DNA of 64,000 nt, taken from positions 1-64,000 of the forward strand of contig JAESUZ010002392.1 of assembly GCA_017311185.1 (NCBI GenBank). Direction: 5' to 3'. Below the pieces are notes generated by a model. That model searched no databases. It had not been told where the DNA came from and saw only the letters and a program-made list of their open reading frames with translations. A program made the position numbers and the translations under genes. The stretch is from Proteles cristata cristata (taxonomy: Eukaryota; Chordata; Mammalia; Carnivora; Hyaenidae). Numbering within the stretch: the first letter of the stretch is position 1; each line of letters opens with the position of its first letter. This document shows positions 23,085 through 34,460 of the stretch, piece by piece.

Positions 23085-23640
23085 TATCTCCCACCACTAC
23101 TGCTGGATAGTGAGCTCTGGGCTCTGGAACTGCATCTCTAACTCCTATTCTGATTTCAAACTGCATATCCTGCTGACACTTTCAGTTCAACATATCCACA
23201 ACCAAACTCATTATCTCCCTCTCAAACCAGCTCCTCTTCTTAATTTCCCTGCTTCCATTAAGCAGGCATCTACAGCTCGAAGTGTTTCTTCAACTCCCAC
23301 ATTCAATCGCTATTGCATGGATTCTCATGCCTGTTCCTTCCTTCTCATCCCCTCTGCCCCCACACTAGTCCAGAGCCTCATCACTCTTTGCCTGGCCTGC
23401 TGGGAAAACTACCCCATTGATCTCTCTGCCTCCACCCACTCCAATCCATCCTACACACAGCTACCTGATTAATCATCCTGAAATACAGACCAGTCTCCGT
23501 GTCCACCCCCAGTTATAAAACTTTAAAACACCTTGCTGTCTTTGGAATTAAGCACAAACACTTCCTTCTGCTACTCAAGTAACTTTACAGTGGAACTTGA
23601 ACCATCTATTTAGATTTATTCATCACTGCTGTCTATTGTT
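23085..23640 (+). mobile_element. LINE-2 relic
   Basis: Sense L2 sequence, recognised by ordered blocks: 'tcaacatatccacaaccaaactca', then 'aaccagctcctcttc', 'cactccaatccatcc...acacagc' and the degraded 'attaagcacaaacacttc' block. A 120-codon open frame here (23110-23472) is a by-product of the L2 match and is not an independent gene. Confidence 0.72.
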
Positions 23641-24327
23641 CAACTAAATGTATGTGACCAGAAATCAAGAAAGATCTAGAATTGGGCTTTTGCCTAGAAG
23701 TTCAGGCATGCATATTATTCATGGGTAGGGGTTTGGGAAGGTCAGGAAGTGGCCCAGAGACAAAGAGGATTGTCCAAGGCAAAACCTGCCAATTTCTGTT
23801 CTTTCCACAGCTCATTACTCTGTAAATAGTAGACGCTCCATGAATTCTTGCTAAGCAACTTGCTTTTGCTGCATTTTAAGCTAGGATTTTACATTCGGAC
23901 AAATCTCAACCAAAGACCAGATGTTTTCTTATGCTTTTCTAAATCAGTGTGGCTTATTATTCTCAGTTTTCTGTTAATAGAAGCTCTGCTACAAATACAT
24001 TCCCCAGGCTAGGACGCAGCTATATTTTTGATAGGAAAGAAGGAACAACTTTCACTGCAGCCAGACTTTTTTCTTTCATCTCTCAGCTAATAATGCATCC
24101 ATCCAGTCAATGAGAAGTCTGCAGAGTCAGATTGTTAGTAATGCCCTTGGATATTTAGATTCCCATAAATATGATTATAAAACAACAACAAAAACAAATT
24201 CCCAGGGTTTTAAGTGCTCTGCAATATGAAAAAAGAATTTTACAGACTTTATAGACTTTTCTCTGCACAACTATTTTTTTAATTAGGCAAAGAAGGTATA
24301 ATGGAGGGATTGGAAAATTTATCTATG

Positions 24328-24640
24328 AAGGGAAATTTTAGTAAATATTTTAGGCTTGTGGGACACATTATCTTTGTTTCATCTACCTTTGTCTCAATTC
24401 TACCTTTATAGCATAAGAGCAGCCACAGACAGTCTGTAAAGGTATGAGGTGTCTGTGCTCTAATAAAATGTTAGTTATGGACACTGAAATTTGAATTTTA
24501 TCTAATTTTTATGTGTTGCAAAATATCATTCTTCTGACTTTTTTGGCCATCTAAGAGTGTGAAAACATATTCCTATCTTCTGGGCCATACAAAAGAAGGA
24601 AGTGGGCTGGAGTTGGCCCATGGGCCATAGAACTCCTAGT
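24328..24640 (+). mobile_element. hAT-Charlie-type DNA transposon relic
   Basis: Blocks 'gtaaatattttaggcttgtgg', 'gagcagccacagacag', 'gtgtctgtgctctaataaaa' and the terminal 'ttggcccatgggccatag' match a familiar non-autonomous hAT element of mammals. The exact subfamily is not assigned. No transposase frame is present. Confidence 0.72.
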
Positions 24641-24647
24641 ATAGTGC

Positions 24648-24780
24648 TATCCTCATTCTACAGATGAGATTCTATAGCTCAAAAGTTGAAATAACTTGTC
24701 TGAAATTGCTCAATATGGTATCAGAATAATTCGTGAAACTTTAGGCCACATCATCTGACCAGAATTCTAGTTTCCTCGCT
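24648..24780 (-). mobile_element. MIR SINE relic
   Basis: Antisense MIR: 'tatcctcattctacagatgag' is a near match to the MIR core, followed by a degraded 'aagtaacttgcccaaggtca' region. It directly adjoins the hAT relic. Confidence 0.75.
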
Positions 24781-25088
24781 CTACAACAATAGCTCCCTGC
24801 ATTTAGAACCATCTGAGTGGCCACTCAGTCCTCCAAGCAATGAACACTGCATCCAACATGAGGAAGAGTATCTGAAATAAGACAAAGAACCACAAAATTT
24901 CATCTTCCCCAAAGGGTTCATGAGCAGTCTCTGACCTTCCCCTTGAACTAAAGGACTCTTGTGTGGGTTTGTACTGACAAGGACTCTCTCCTTGTCTAGG
25001 CTTTATTCTGGCTCCACTGAATCCTCTTCTTGACTAGGCTTCATTCTTAGCCTATAGTCCTTGACCTACTGTGTCCAGTTTTAGAAAG

Positions 25089-25143
25089 AATTATTATTAT
25101 TATTAGAAGAAGAAGAACAAGAACAAGAAGTAGTAATAGTATT
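25089..25143. repeat. Imperfect ATT/AGA trinucleotide tract
   Basis: (ATT)n passes into (AGA)n and ACA/AGT variants. It is a composite simple repeat. Confidence 0.85.
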
Positions 25144-25311
25144 CATGTGCTATGCATAGGACTTACCTGTCCTCTTGGGATGAGGATAGTGCTCCCAAGG
25201 GAGGGAAGACACACAAATCCATGCCCTACAAAGTGAACTAGATGGTAAAGGCACCACAGCACAGAGCCCTGATTTTGGCCAGAAGACTGTCCCCTTGAAA
25301 TTATCACTATG

Positions 25312-25841
25312 CTACTAGGAATTCATTCAAGGGATACAGAAGTACTGATGCATAGAGGCACATGTACCCCAATGTTTATAGCAGTACTATCAACAATTGC
25401 AAAATTATGGAAAGAGCCTAAATGTCCTATCAACTGATGAATGGATAAAGAAGATGTGGTTTCTATATACAATGGATTACTACTTGGCAATGAGAAAGAA
25501 TGAAATCATGCCATTTGCAGCAACATGGATGGAACTGGAAGGTATTATGCTAAGTGAAATAAGTCAATCAGGGAAGGACAGATATATGTTTTCACTCATA
25601 TGAGGATCTTGAAAAACTTAAGAGAAGTTCATGGGGAATGGAAGGGGAAAAAATGGTTACAAACAGAGAGGGAAGGAGGAAAACTACAAGAGACTCTTAA
25701 ATACAGAGAACAAACTGAGAGTGGATGGGGGGGTGAGGGAGAGGGTAAAATGAGTGATGGGAATTGAGAAGGGCACTTGGGATGTGCAATGGGTGTTGTA
25801 TGTAAGCCATTTTGACATAAATTATATTTAAAAATTTTTTT
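25312..25841 (+). mobile_element. L1 3' end, sense
   Basis: The ORF2 end ([11 protein letters not shown]...MRKNEIMP in 25397-25603) and G-rich 3' UTR end in an A/T-rich tail. The perfect 13-bp duplication aattatcactatg lies at 25299-25311 and 25842-25854. The coding frame starts mid-domain and is incomplete. It is the only lineage-type insertion I can see between 19.1 and 38.5 kb. Confidence 0.94.
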
Positions 25842-25854
25842 AATTATCACTATG

Positions 25855-27164
25855 GTGAGAAAGTAAGCATTGAAGGGGATAGTAGCAGGGATGACTGAGA
25901 GAGTGGTCACCAGTTAATATCATGTTGGGTGACAGTGATGGTGACCAGAGGAGAAGATTGGGACTAGGATTCCAGAAACAACCTGATCCTGAAGAAAACT
26001 TCTAGACAGTTTTGATTTTATTTCCCTTATTCATATGATACACTATAATGTGAAAGTATTCTTTGGTAACATGAGGAAGTCACTGATATTCTTCACTTGA
26101 GGGCTTATATCAACAGAAATTAGGCTCTCTAGAGAGGTATGGCCTCCCAGACTGTAGACTCCTCACATACAAAGAATTAATTTCTTGAAACATGTTTTGC
26201 TCGGTCCCCAGATTACTACCAGTTATGGTCATGGAATTATTTTAAAAGTCAGAACTAGTCAGATCACCAGGAAAATCATCTAGATTATTCAAGTCTACAG
26301 ACCTCCCTTCATTTGTTTCCGTCTTAATTTTAGAATATTTTTCTTGACTCAATCTAAGATTGTGGCACTACTGCCACTAAGTCATTTTACTACTCACTTC
26401 TACTTTGGGCTGAAGCCCTTTAGAGGGTGTGTCACTAGAGCCATCCCTCCCTCACAGATGTCTAAGAAGTACGTTATTTTCCTTCTTCTTAACACTTAGC
26501 TGTTCCTACTTCACATTTCAGAGCTTTTGGTGAAGATCCCATCTTCCAAGAAACTATTCAAATATGAAAAATAATCTTCCAAAAACAGGTTTCTCTAGAC
26601 TATACCCTCAGCTTTTTCTGTTTTAAAGACTTTACCTAACCTATTAATAGCAAATTTGTGTCAAGTAGCATGGATATAAATTTCTAAAGTTCAGTAAATG
26701 AGTTCTAACTAATAAAGATCTTAGTGACATTCAGTGACCTATAGTAGGACAGTGCACTATTGTGCACTGCCAATTCAGAGACTGGCAATATTATTGTAAT
26801 AAGGAAAAATGCTTGAATATGTTTCAAGAAAGAATAAGTGGATTTGGGTGACAGGATTATGTGTATGTGCACATGAGTCTGGGAATGGAGAGGAATGGAG
26901 ATGGTGTGATCCTTCTATTGTGTCCACAAGGTCCTCTAATTAACCTTGAGTTTGCTTTCATCTGTGTCTCTCTGGACCTAAATGCTATCAACTCATTGGG
27001 AAAACTGAGGCAGTTGCTAAAATCCCCTGACCTTTTATTTCTGGCTTCAGTCTGACAAGAGATTGGTTTTTCCTTGTGTTGACCCTTCATCCTTTCTCTT
27101 GGTCAGAGTTTTAGACTTGACTTTCATCTGCCCCAATTCACACTTGGACCCAAAGCCTGTTCTC
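25855..27164. other. Unassigned interval
   Basis: No recognised gene or repeat. Overlapping opposite-strand frames at 26857-27090 are probably chance. Confidence 0.4.
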
Positions 27165-27395
27165 CTCTAAACAGGCCCACCCCCGACTCTCACTTGCAGA
27201 AGGGTCTGATCAGACTCCTGCCCTCCATTGCACTCATTGGTTTCCTCCTTATCTAAGAATTTGCAACCTTCTCCTATCAAGTAACTTAGGCTTGAACATT
27301 TTTGTCCATCTAACTTAGACTATATTGGGCCCTGAGGGTAGGCGCCAGTCTTTCCAAGTGGATGATGATAGTACTATAAACATTCAATAAATAAA
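27165..27395 (+). mobile_element. Possible LINE-2 3' end
   Basis: The order 'gggccctgagggtaggcgcc' then 'aaacattcaataaataaa' resembles the L2 terminal 'gagggcagggac...gctcaataaatg' pattern. It is strongly diverged and the left boundary is a guess. Confidence 0.38.
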
Positions 27396-28261
27396 AATTT
27401 TAAAAAGCTTTCAATTGCATTGTGCTTACATTCCCTAGTCTAATAAGTTGCTAGTGATGCTTACAGGAAAAAACACTGACATTCTACCTGTTTGAAGGAA
27501 AATTGGGGCAACAGGTAGGAAGTCAACATAATAGGGCTTTAGAATATATGTGGATTAACTGACCTACATTTTAACAATACAAGTCCTCTACTCTGCTTCC
27601 TAGTACCTTAGTCCTCTATGCTCTATGCCCTCACTAAAGGGTGTTTATATGTAATACACACATTCCTTATATTAGTGGTCATTTCATTTTTTCCCATTAT
27701 TTCATCACTCCAAGTGAGATGTTCAAATAATCACAGTAAGGTCTGTTGAAAAGGAACTCAAATGATGACATTAAGGTAAGAATACAGAGAATATAGAAAG
27801 GAAATACTAACTGGAGAAATAGCAAACAAGGAATGTAGATTTTAAGTGACATTTGGAATCTAAATCAAAACGACATCCTGAAGGATTTGGAGAGGGGATC
27901 CTGCTGGTCCTGTGATTGCTGTTGCTGATATTAGAAGTCATGCTATGCAGCCCAGCAACTGCTGCTGTCTTTGGGGGAGCCAATTTAGGATTTGCTTCGG
28001 TAGCTGTGATTTAAGAGTAAGGGCATTGGGATTTGAGGCTGAGCACTCCACAAGCATAAAACCAAGGAGATTTCTATCCACACTGCAGAACCTATGGGCT
28101 CCTGCCACAGCTTTTCTATTTTCTGTCATCTTCTTGCAATTAGAGAACAGACCAAGTAGAAGGAAATGATCACCTACTAGGCGCATCTGAAAATTATCAG
28201 CTCTGAGCCCCTGTGTTAGCTCTCTGAGCTTTTCTCCCTGGAGAGGGACTGGTAACTGGGC
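27396..28261. other. Unassigned interval
   Basis: Contains most of a 128-codon minus-strand frame (27938-28324), which runs into the adjacent MIR and shows no recognisable domain. I treat it as non-coding. Confidence 0.4.
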
Positions 28262-28440
28262 ATTTCCAAGCACTGATTGAAGCTCATTATCACCAAAGTG
28301 GTTCTGTAGTTCAATTTTATCCACCCCATTTCACAGATGGCCAAATTAAGGTCCGGTGAGGTTAAGTAGCTGGTACAGTCTCATAGCAACTGACTTTCAA
28401 AGTCCTTGAACTGGATATTAAGGTCTGCCCTTTTTATCCC
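28262..28440 (-). mobile_element. MIR SINE relic
   Basis: Antisense MIR: 'ccccatttcacagatggcc' then 'gtgaggttaagtagctgg' and a 'caaagtccttgaact' region in the expected order. Confidence 0.8.
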
Positions 28441-28879
28441 AGAAGCCATTTTCTCTCTCTCATCAAAATATTTTGAGAGAATCAGAGTTAAGTAAAAAAT
28501 GTGGTATGAGTCTTAGGGCTCTAAATAAAATGCTCTGCAGAATCCATGTGAGATTTGGTAGCTAATGCTTTTTATTAAACTATTGAAAACAGACTCTTCT
28601 GACTCTGACTAGTTCTGGGATAAAACTGCTTCCCTTATCCTCTGCAATCCTTTACCATTTTCGTGAACTACCTCATATCTTAATAATACTCCGTATAGCT
28701 CTGACAATATTAACCCTTTCCCTCCATTATTCTAGTCTCACCATGATGAAGGCGAAAACACCTCTTACCAGTCACAGCTTAGAAACTTGTCGAATACCGT
28801 TCAGCGCAGTAAGGCAGAGATTTTCGTGTGCCTCTGTCTGCTTGAACATTGAGGATGATGAACTGAATACTATTAAAAA

Positions 28880-29005
28880 TTTCACATCATTTGCTTCTAT
28901 CAGTTACCTCGCCTCCAAAATAAGGTTCCAACCACATTTGTGGGGTTCCACGGAGTTGTCTGAAGATTCAATTTGATGGTATATGAATGTGATTTAGCAG
29001 CACTA
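28880..29005 (+). mobile_element. Possible MIR relic
   Basis: 'agttacctcgcctccaaaat' and 'ttgtctgaagattcaatttg' follow the sense MIR order (cctcagtttcctcatctgtaaaatg ... ttgtgaggattaaatgag). Divergence is high. Confidence 0.45.
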
Positions 29006-29414
29006 AGGTAAATTTGGCAAACACTGTCTGTTCAATATTAGCTATTATTTTTTTGTTAAAAAATATCCATACCTATGATTAATCTTTAGTATGATACAGT
29101 AGAAAGGGATAAAGTTAGAGTTAATGCATAGACTTAGGTTCTAGTTGTGTATCTACCATTGATGCTCATTTGTGTATCTCCAAAAGACCTCCTTCATCTC
29201 TCTCACATGGGTTCCAATACTTGTTCAGTCTCCTCAAACTTATAGGAAGAATAAAATATGCTCACAGTTTTCAAGTACATCTTAAAACATTAAAAATCTA
29301 TGCATGCAAGTGTAATTATTCTAGTCACTCTTATCATTAAGTCACTGCTATTGATAACAATGAGTTACCAACTGCCTTCAAATGGGACTGTGTGTGTCAT
29401 GGTAGGAAGAATGT

Positions 29415-29560
29415 AGCAAACTTTGGCTTCAGAATTAAAATGGAGTTCAGTCCCAGTTCTATTACTGATTTGTTTTTGAGGCCTTAGAAAACTCATTAAC
29501 ATCTTGGATCCTTGATTTCCATGTTTATTCAGTGGGTCTAAGGAAGCCTTTTATAATAGA
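29415..29560 (+). mobile_element. Possible MIR relic
   Basis: 'cagtcccagttctattactg' and 'aaaactcattaacatcttgg' resemble the sense MIR 'cccagctctgccacttact...caagttacttaacctct'. Weak. Confidence 0.42.
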
Positions 29561-30349
29561 GGTTCCCATAAAATCTGGATTAGGGATAAGACCCAGCCAT
29601 CCCAGAATATGGATATAGGCAACACTACCTCTGCTTTCTTTCTGCATCCTCTATTTACATAAGACAGAAAGCTTGAATCCAATCCATAACTTGGACTTCA
29701 ATATATGTAGACATAATTCTCTGACTGGATCTGTATGGATGGAAGTCCATTAGTCATTATAGGAAATGAATATTGAAAAAGAGAAGAATCTTCATAAGTG
29801 AAGAAGAATCACTACCAAGCACAACTAACCACTAAGTGAAAGAGGCTTAACAATCCTTTTATTCTCCTGAAATAAAATTCAGAGCCAATAGAACCAGCCT
29901 ATACACATAATGTTTTTAAAAGTCATTAACTGTAACGTGAAGGAGAAATAAAAAGGAAAGTAATTTATAATAAAATCACTTGCACTTCAGAAAATAAAAG
30001 CTGGGAGGTGATAACACTAGGAGATTAAATGAAATAAGCAAAAGTTTATGCTTTTGTATAAAATCCCACCGGTATAACCCAGTTGACTCGCAAATCTGTA
30101 ATATCAGCACCCCAGCCATCATCAGTGGTGCTGCTGTTGGTGATGTGATTTTTCTGAAATAAACAACTCCTGATGATGTTCTAAACAAGACGAAATGTCA
30201 CGTTTTCTCAGTTTATACAATAGTTACATTCTTAGAAAATTTAGTGTGTGTTAAATCTGTGCTCCCAAAAAGTATCATACTGCTAAAAATCATATTTTGT
30301 GCCTAGGCTTAGATAACAATAGGCTTTCTTCATCTAATAAATGTCTAGG

Positions 30350-30536
30350 TGGACATTTTGAAGTTAGTGGGAACAGTACAATTCATTTGGGGCAGAACTA
30401 TCCCACACATCACAGGATTTCTAGTATCGCTGCCCCAGTCACAAAGAGCTTCCCTGGTCATTGTAATGGCCAAAACAGTCCCTCAAACTTCAAAAACACT
30501 CTGTAGGGGCTGGCACCATACCCACTGAGAACAACT
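30350..30536 (-). mobile_element. hAT-Charlie relic (MER20-like)
   Basis: 'cacaggatttctagtatc', 'tggcaccatacccactgagaac' and the spacing between them resemble a short MER20-type non-autonomous hAT element read in reverse. Strand and subfamily are tentative. Confidence 0.5.
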
Positions 30537-30769
30537 GACCCGTAAACTGTAGTAATCAAGTAACTTCATAATCTATCCCTCTCTTGGCTCCTGTTTCATC
30601 CCAGACATCCTAAACCTAAATCTCGTTCCATCTCTAGTTTTAAATCAGAGTCTCCTTTTAGATTATATTCTGGCCACACTGAGATTCATATTTGGCATGA
30701 ATACTATGCCTTTTCTCTGAATCTTCTACCTACAATTATCTGTTAATACTAGAACCCAATCATCCATAA

Positions 30770-30905
30770 TTTTAGACCCATCTCATAGAGAAGACTGAGT
30801 AAATGAATGCAGACAACTCACCCAAAGTCATGCCACAACCTGTCTGCCAAGACAGACTAGAATCTATCTTTCAGGTCTGACCACTGAACCCCTTTTTCCT
30901 CCTCT
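30770..30905 (-). mobile_element. MIR SINE relic
   Basis: 'catctcatagagaagactgag' followed by 'aactcacccaaagtcatgcc' is a diverged antisense MIR core. Confidence 0.6.
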
Positions 30906-32049
30906 TCCCTCATAGCCCTGTGACTTCATTGCCTTTTTAAAGGAGTGGGTGGGAGAACAGAAAACACCTCAATTGCTGTTTTGCTCTATGTTAACTAACT
31001 CCTCAAGAAGAAAACAGTGGTGGAGGAGGAGACTCCTCAGATGGATTTCCATCCATCCAGGCTCTGGCCCTTCCTCCCTCATTTGCATGATTAATTACAA
31101 CCTAGCTCTTAGCTGCTGGCTACCACCAGGGCTGCTGCTCCATTGGGAGCAAGTCTGTCGTTGAACCTGTTCTAGTGTTCAAGTGGATGATGAACACAAC
31201 CCCAGACTTGACAAAGCAGGGTTGGGCCACAGACTCATTCAGCCCAGGGACCAGCCATGCTTCCTGTCTCCCTCCTTTGCAGAGATGTGGCAGGGAGTGG
31301 TAATCAAAAGTAATGATGTGGAAGAAAGCATGCTGTTGCCTTCCAAGGGTCAAGTCAGTACACTTTGTGCAAAGTCCTGACATTTTCACTCTTTCTTCGT
31401 ACAAGAATACTGGGCTAAAAAAATACAGTGCCGCCCCCCTAAAAACAAAAAGAAAAGAAAAGAAAAAGAAGTAAAGGCACAAATCAGGGTCACTTGAAAC
31501 ACTTTCAAAGAGATCCTTTATGAACCATCCTAATATATCATGAAGATTGATTTTCAGAGTGAGAAAGGCAGTTTGTGGGGACTGCCACACAGTGCCACCT
31601 CTGTGAGTGACAATGGACTTGCTCTTCTTAATCACTGTGGGCCATTCTCATGAGCAGCTATATATCAGCTTTCACTTTTGGAAAAGCCATTTCCTAATGG
31701 GGCAGGTGGGTTCTTGCTTATTCTGATAAAGAGACCTATCATTTCATGAAGTGATTCAAAGGATTTATTCACTGTTTTCAGAAGGAGAAGGGCACAGTGC
31801 CCACTTGGGAACACACATCAGGATGTAGGTAAAGATGATGGCAGTTTATAAAAACACTTTCAACACTTCCAAATGACCGATGTATTCCTGAGGGCTCTGA
31901 AAATGATAAGTGGAACTTTGCAGTCTCCAAATTTGTAATGATCGTGGCTGGGACCTCCTTAGATGAGTCTTTTAAAGGCTTGACTGCAGAGATATTCAGA
32001 TATTATCATCACCTAGTTGGTAGCCCAGCATCTGAATGCCAACAGAACA
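30906..32049. other. Unassigned interval with purine tract
   Basis: An A/G-rich run (31441-31472, AAAAG-type) is translated inside a 171-codon minus-strand frame (31120-31635), the longest frame in the window outside recognised repeats. The product has a phenylalanine run from this simple tract and no recognisable domain, so I do not call it a gene. Confidence 0.5.
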
Positions 32050-32180
32050 TGCTATTTGCAACATTAGGAAAGTTAAATAATCTCTCTACTTATTTTCATA
32101 GCTTCATAAGGTTATTGGGAGAATTTTATAAGTTACAAATGGCTGACATTTAGACAATACTATGTAGTAATGATGAGGAA
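32050..32180 (+). mobile_element. MIR SINE relic
   Basis: 'aaagttaaataatctctct', 'cttcataaggttattgggag' and 'tagacaatactatgtagtaa' follow the 3' half of sense MIR. Confidence 0.6.
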
Positions 32181-32697
32181 AGTTAAGACACCATTAGAGG
32201 CTGATTGATGCAGAGCAGACCAATAGAAATATGGCTGTATACATTTTCATTCGAAGAGTATAAATCTTACCTCCCAAAATCTCCCTAGTGTGGGTTGTCA
32301 TTATCATTGATATTGTTAATAGCTTACACTTGCTTAATGACTTCTAGGTTAAAAACCCTTGTTTTAATCTTAGTTAACTCACCCTAAAATTCTATGGTTT
32401 TCTGTTATAATACTGATAAGTAAAAATCTCCCATCTTTAAATTAAGGCATATGTTTCTAAAATCCCCCCTTTTAAATTTTTATTAATTCCAACATTGGTG
32501 GAAATTGAACGTTGGCCATGAAGACAGCACTTTATGATCAAGATGTATTTCTCTGTTTACTCTGCTCATGCTCACCCTATTAAAAAAATGGAACTGAGAT
32601 TGTTTTTTAATCCAATAGTGAATGTTCCAAGGGCAATGATCTTAGGATAACACAGCCTTATTTTTAGCCATGAACATTATGTTTGTAGGCTGAAGAT

Positions 32698-32795
32698 TTA
32701 TTGCATTCATTCATTCAACAAATACTTGTTGAGCACCCATGCCAGGCACTTTGCCAGGCAGTAGGGACACAATGGTCAACATTTTTGTTCAAATA
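32698..32795 (-). mobile_element. LINE-2 3' end, antisense
   Basis: 'cattcattcaacaaatacttg', 'tgagcaccc', 'ccaggcactttgccaggcag' match the complement of the L2 terminal sequence. Confidence 0.72.
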
Positions 32796-33504
32796 TCCAC
32801 AATATATTGTACCATTCTACTAAACCAGACAGAAAAAGAAAGTTAAGAAAAATAAGGTCAGGCTGTTTTAAAGAAATTGAAAATAAACATGATCATCAGG
32901 CTCAAGTGATAAATGAAGCAATTCAACAGAATAATGAGATACATCAAGTGTTACCATAATAGGTACATAAAGATGCACTTTTGAACAATTATGGCAATTA
33001 AAACATTTGAAATAAAATGGCAGGGATATAGGAGGGGGACATGAGAAAAGAAAAGATCTTGATGCCATTCTAGTCCTCTCTCTTCTCCCCCCAACCCCTG
33101 ACCCAGCCAGCCAATCCTTGTTCCAATGATCATCCATTTACTGGCCTCCTGACCTCAAATCTGATGAACACATTCAACCCACTCTTGCCAGCTCAGTCAA
33201 TCACACTGAACATATGCAATATGGCCATCCTTGGAAAGAGTGATCTGCCAAGGTCAGACGAGCCCTAAAGATCTGTGGCCAGGAGATCCACTGTCAGATC
33301 ATGATCTTTGTGATTTCTTGGCTATAAAGGTAATTAAGGACTACACATAGTACTTTTCAGGGTTGTCCTACATATTAGACATGTCAGTTACCCTGACACT
33401 ATGCCAAATAATAATCCTCAGAGGGGCTCTCAGCTTCTAAACCTCCTGGACCATGTTGGACACAAAGAGATGTTTACAAATATCTGTATCCCATTGCCTC
33501 CAGT

Positions 33505-33735
33505 TTAGGGAAGAATTTGGGATAGAACTTGAGCTTTGGATCCAGTCCAGGACCTGTCGCTCAACAGCCTTGTGGTCTCAAGCAGATTATTTCACCTAGC
33601 TGGGCCTCAGTTTCCTCATCTATAAAGCAGAGAAATCTCTGATTTCTCTGCTATCCTCATAAGACCATCATGAAGATTAAATATGGTGATCCTTGGGAGA
33701 GTGCTTTTACCAGAACTTGGCATTCAGGAGTTTGC
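33505..33735 (+). mobile_element. MIR SINE, near full length
   Basis: Ordered sense MIR blocks: 'gagctttggatccagtcc', 'gacctgtcgctcaacagcc', 'cctcagtttcctcatctata', 'catgaagattaaatatgg' and an 'agtgcttttaccagaacttgg' end. Confidence 0.85.
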
Positions 33736-34374
33736 CAGCCATGCATGTAGTCCCATTCCCCCACATCCCCTCCAGGGAGACACTGGCTCTCTACAGCCCC
33801 TACTATCCAATGTCCATGTTGGTGATCTGAGACCCCACCTTCTACTCATCCACAAGGACATAGTCACCTGACCCAAAAGCAGACAATGCATAGGCTGGTC
33901 AGCAACCATGACCGATCGGCCTGGCTCAAAAACAAATTAGCAAGTTGGGCTGATGAAATTCCTTTCTTTGGAATTTAGATTTAGAAAAAGGGAAGGCTGA
34001 AATAGTTAACAAGGAAGGAGAAAAAGGTAAAAGGAAGCTAAATATTTTGGTGGTATGGCAAGGCAAAATTATGGGTCGACATAACTTATGAGCAAAACAG
34101 AAAATACATAGAGTAGAGGCCAAGAAAGACAGCTGTGGAAAGAGGAGAACAAAGCAGACATGCAAAAAAGAGAAAGACTTTGAGGAAAGGACACCACTTT
34201 CTCTCAGTTCTCAAGCTTTCTGATCTGATTCTATTTCTGGTCTATGGGAATCCTTAAAAGAATAGCCCTTTTTATTGAGATAACTCAGGTGGCACAAAAG
34301 AGGTCTGATGAGGCCCTTGATAATGTTAGTTTCCTTGTCTTATTTACTTATCTTTTTAGCTATTTGTCCCATCA
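33736..34374. other. Unassigned interval
   Basis: A purine-rich stretch at about 33955-34195 precedes unassigned sequence. No gene seen. Confidence 0.4.
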
Positions 34375-34460
34375 TTTATTTATTCAGGCATCCATTCATT
34401 AATTTATTAAGTTAAATAATTTTTTGACCACCTATTCTGTGCCAGATACATCCTGTCGCC
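34375..34460 (-). mobile_element. Possible LINE-2 3' end
   Basis: 'ccattcattaatttattaag' with 'accacctattctgtgccagat' resembles the antisense L2 terminus, interrupted by a short insertion. Confidence 0.45.

Larger units (their letters stand above)
21093..24175 (+). repeat. Diverged direct pair (21.09 and 24.09 kb)
   Basis: Segment 21093-21190 (caactaacaatgcatccatt...) is similar in order and orientation to 24085-24175 (cagctaataatgcatccatc...). Both continue with 'cagtcaatga', a 'ctgcaga' block and 'ttggatatt'. The family is unnamed. It is either a local duplication or two copies of one old repeat. The coordinates span both copies; the DNA between them is not part of the repeat. Confidence 0.6.

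Noticed and set aside
23110..23472. 120-codon open frame resembling a small protein gene
   Set aside because: The sequence matches L2 in order and content, so the frame is a by-product of the repeat.
27938..28324. 128-codon minus-strand open frame
   Set aside because: It runs into a MIR relic and shows no motif. Not supported as coding.
31120..31635. 171-codon minus-strand open frame
   Set aside because: It includes a phenylalanine run produced by an A/G simple tract, has no recognisable domain and no convincing exon signals. Length alone is compatible with chance in 64 kb.
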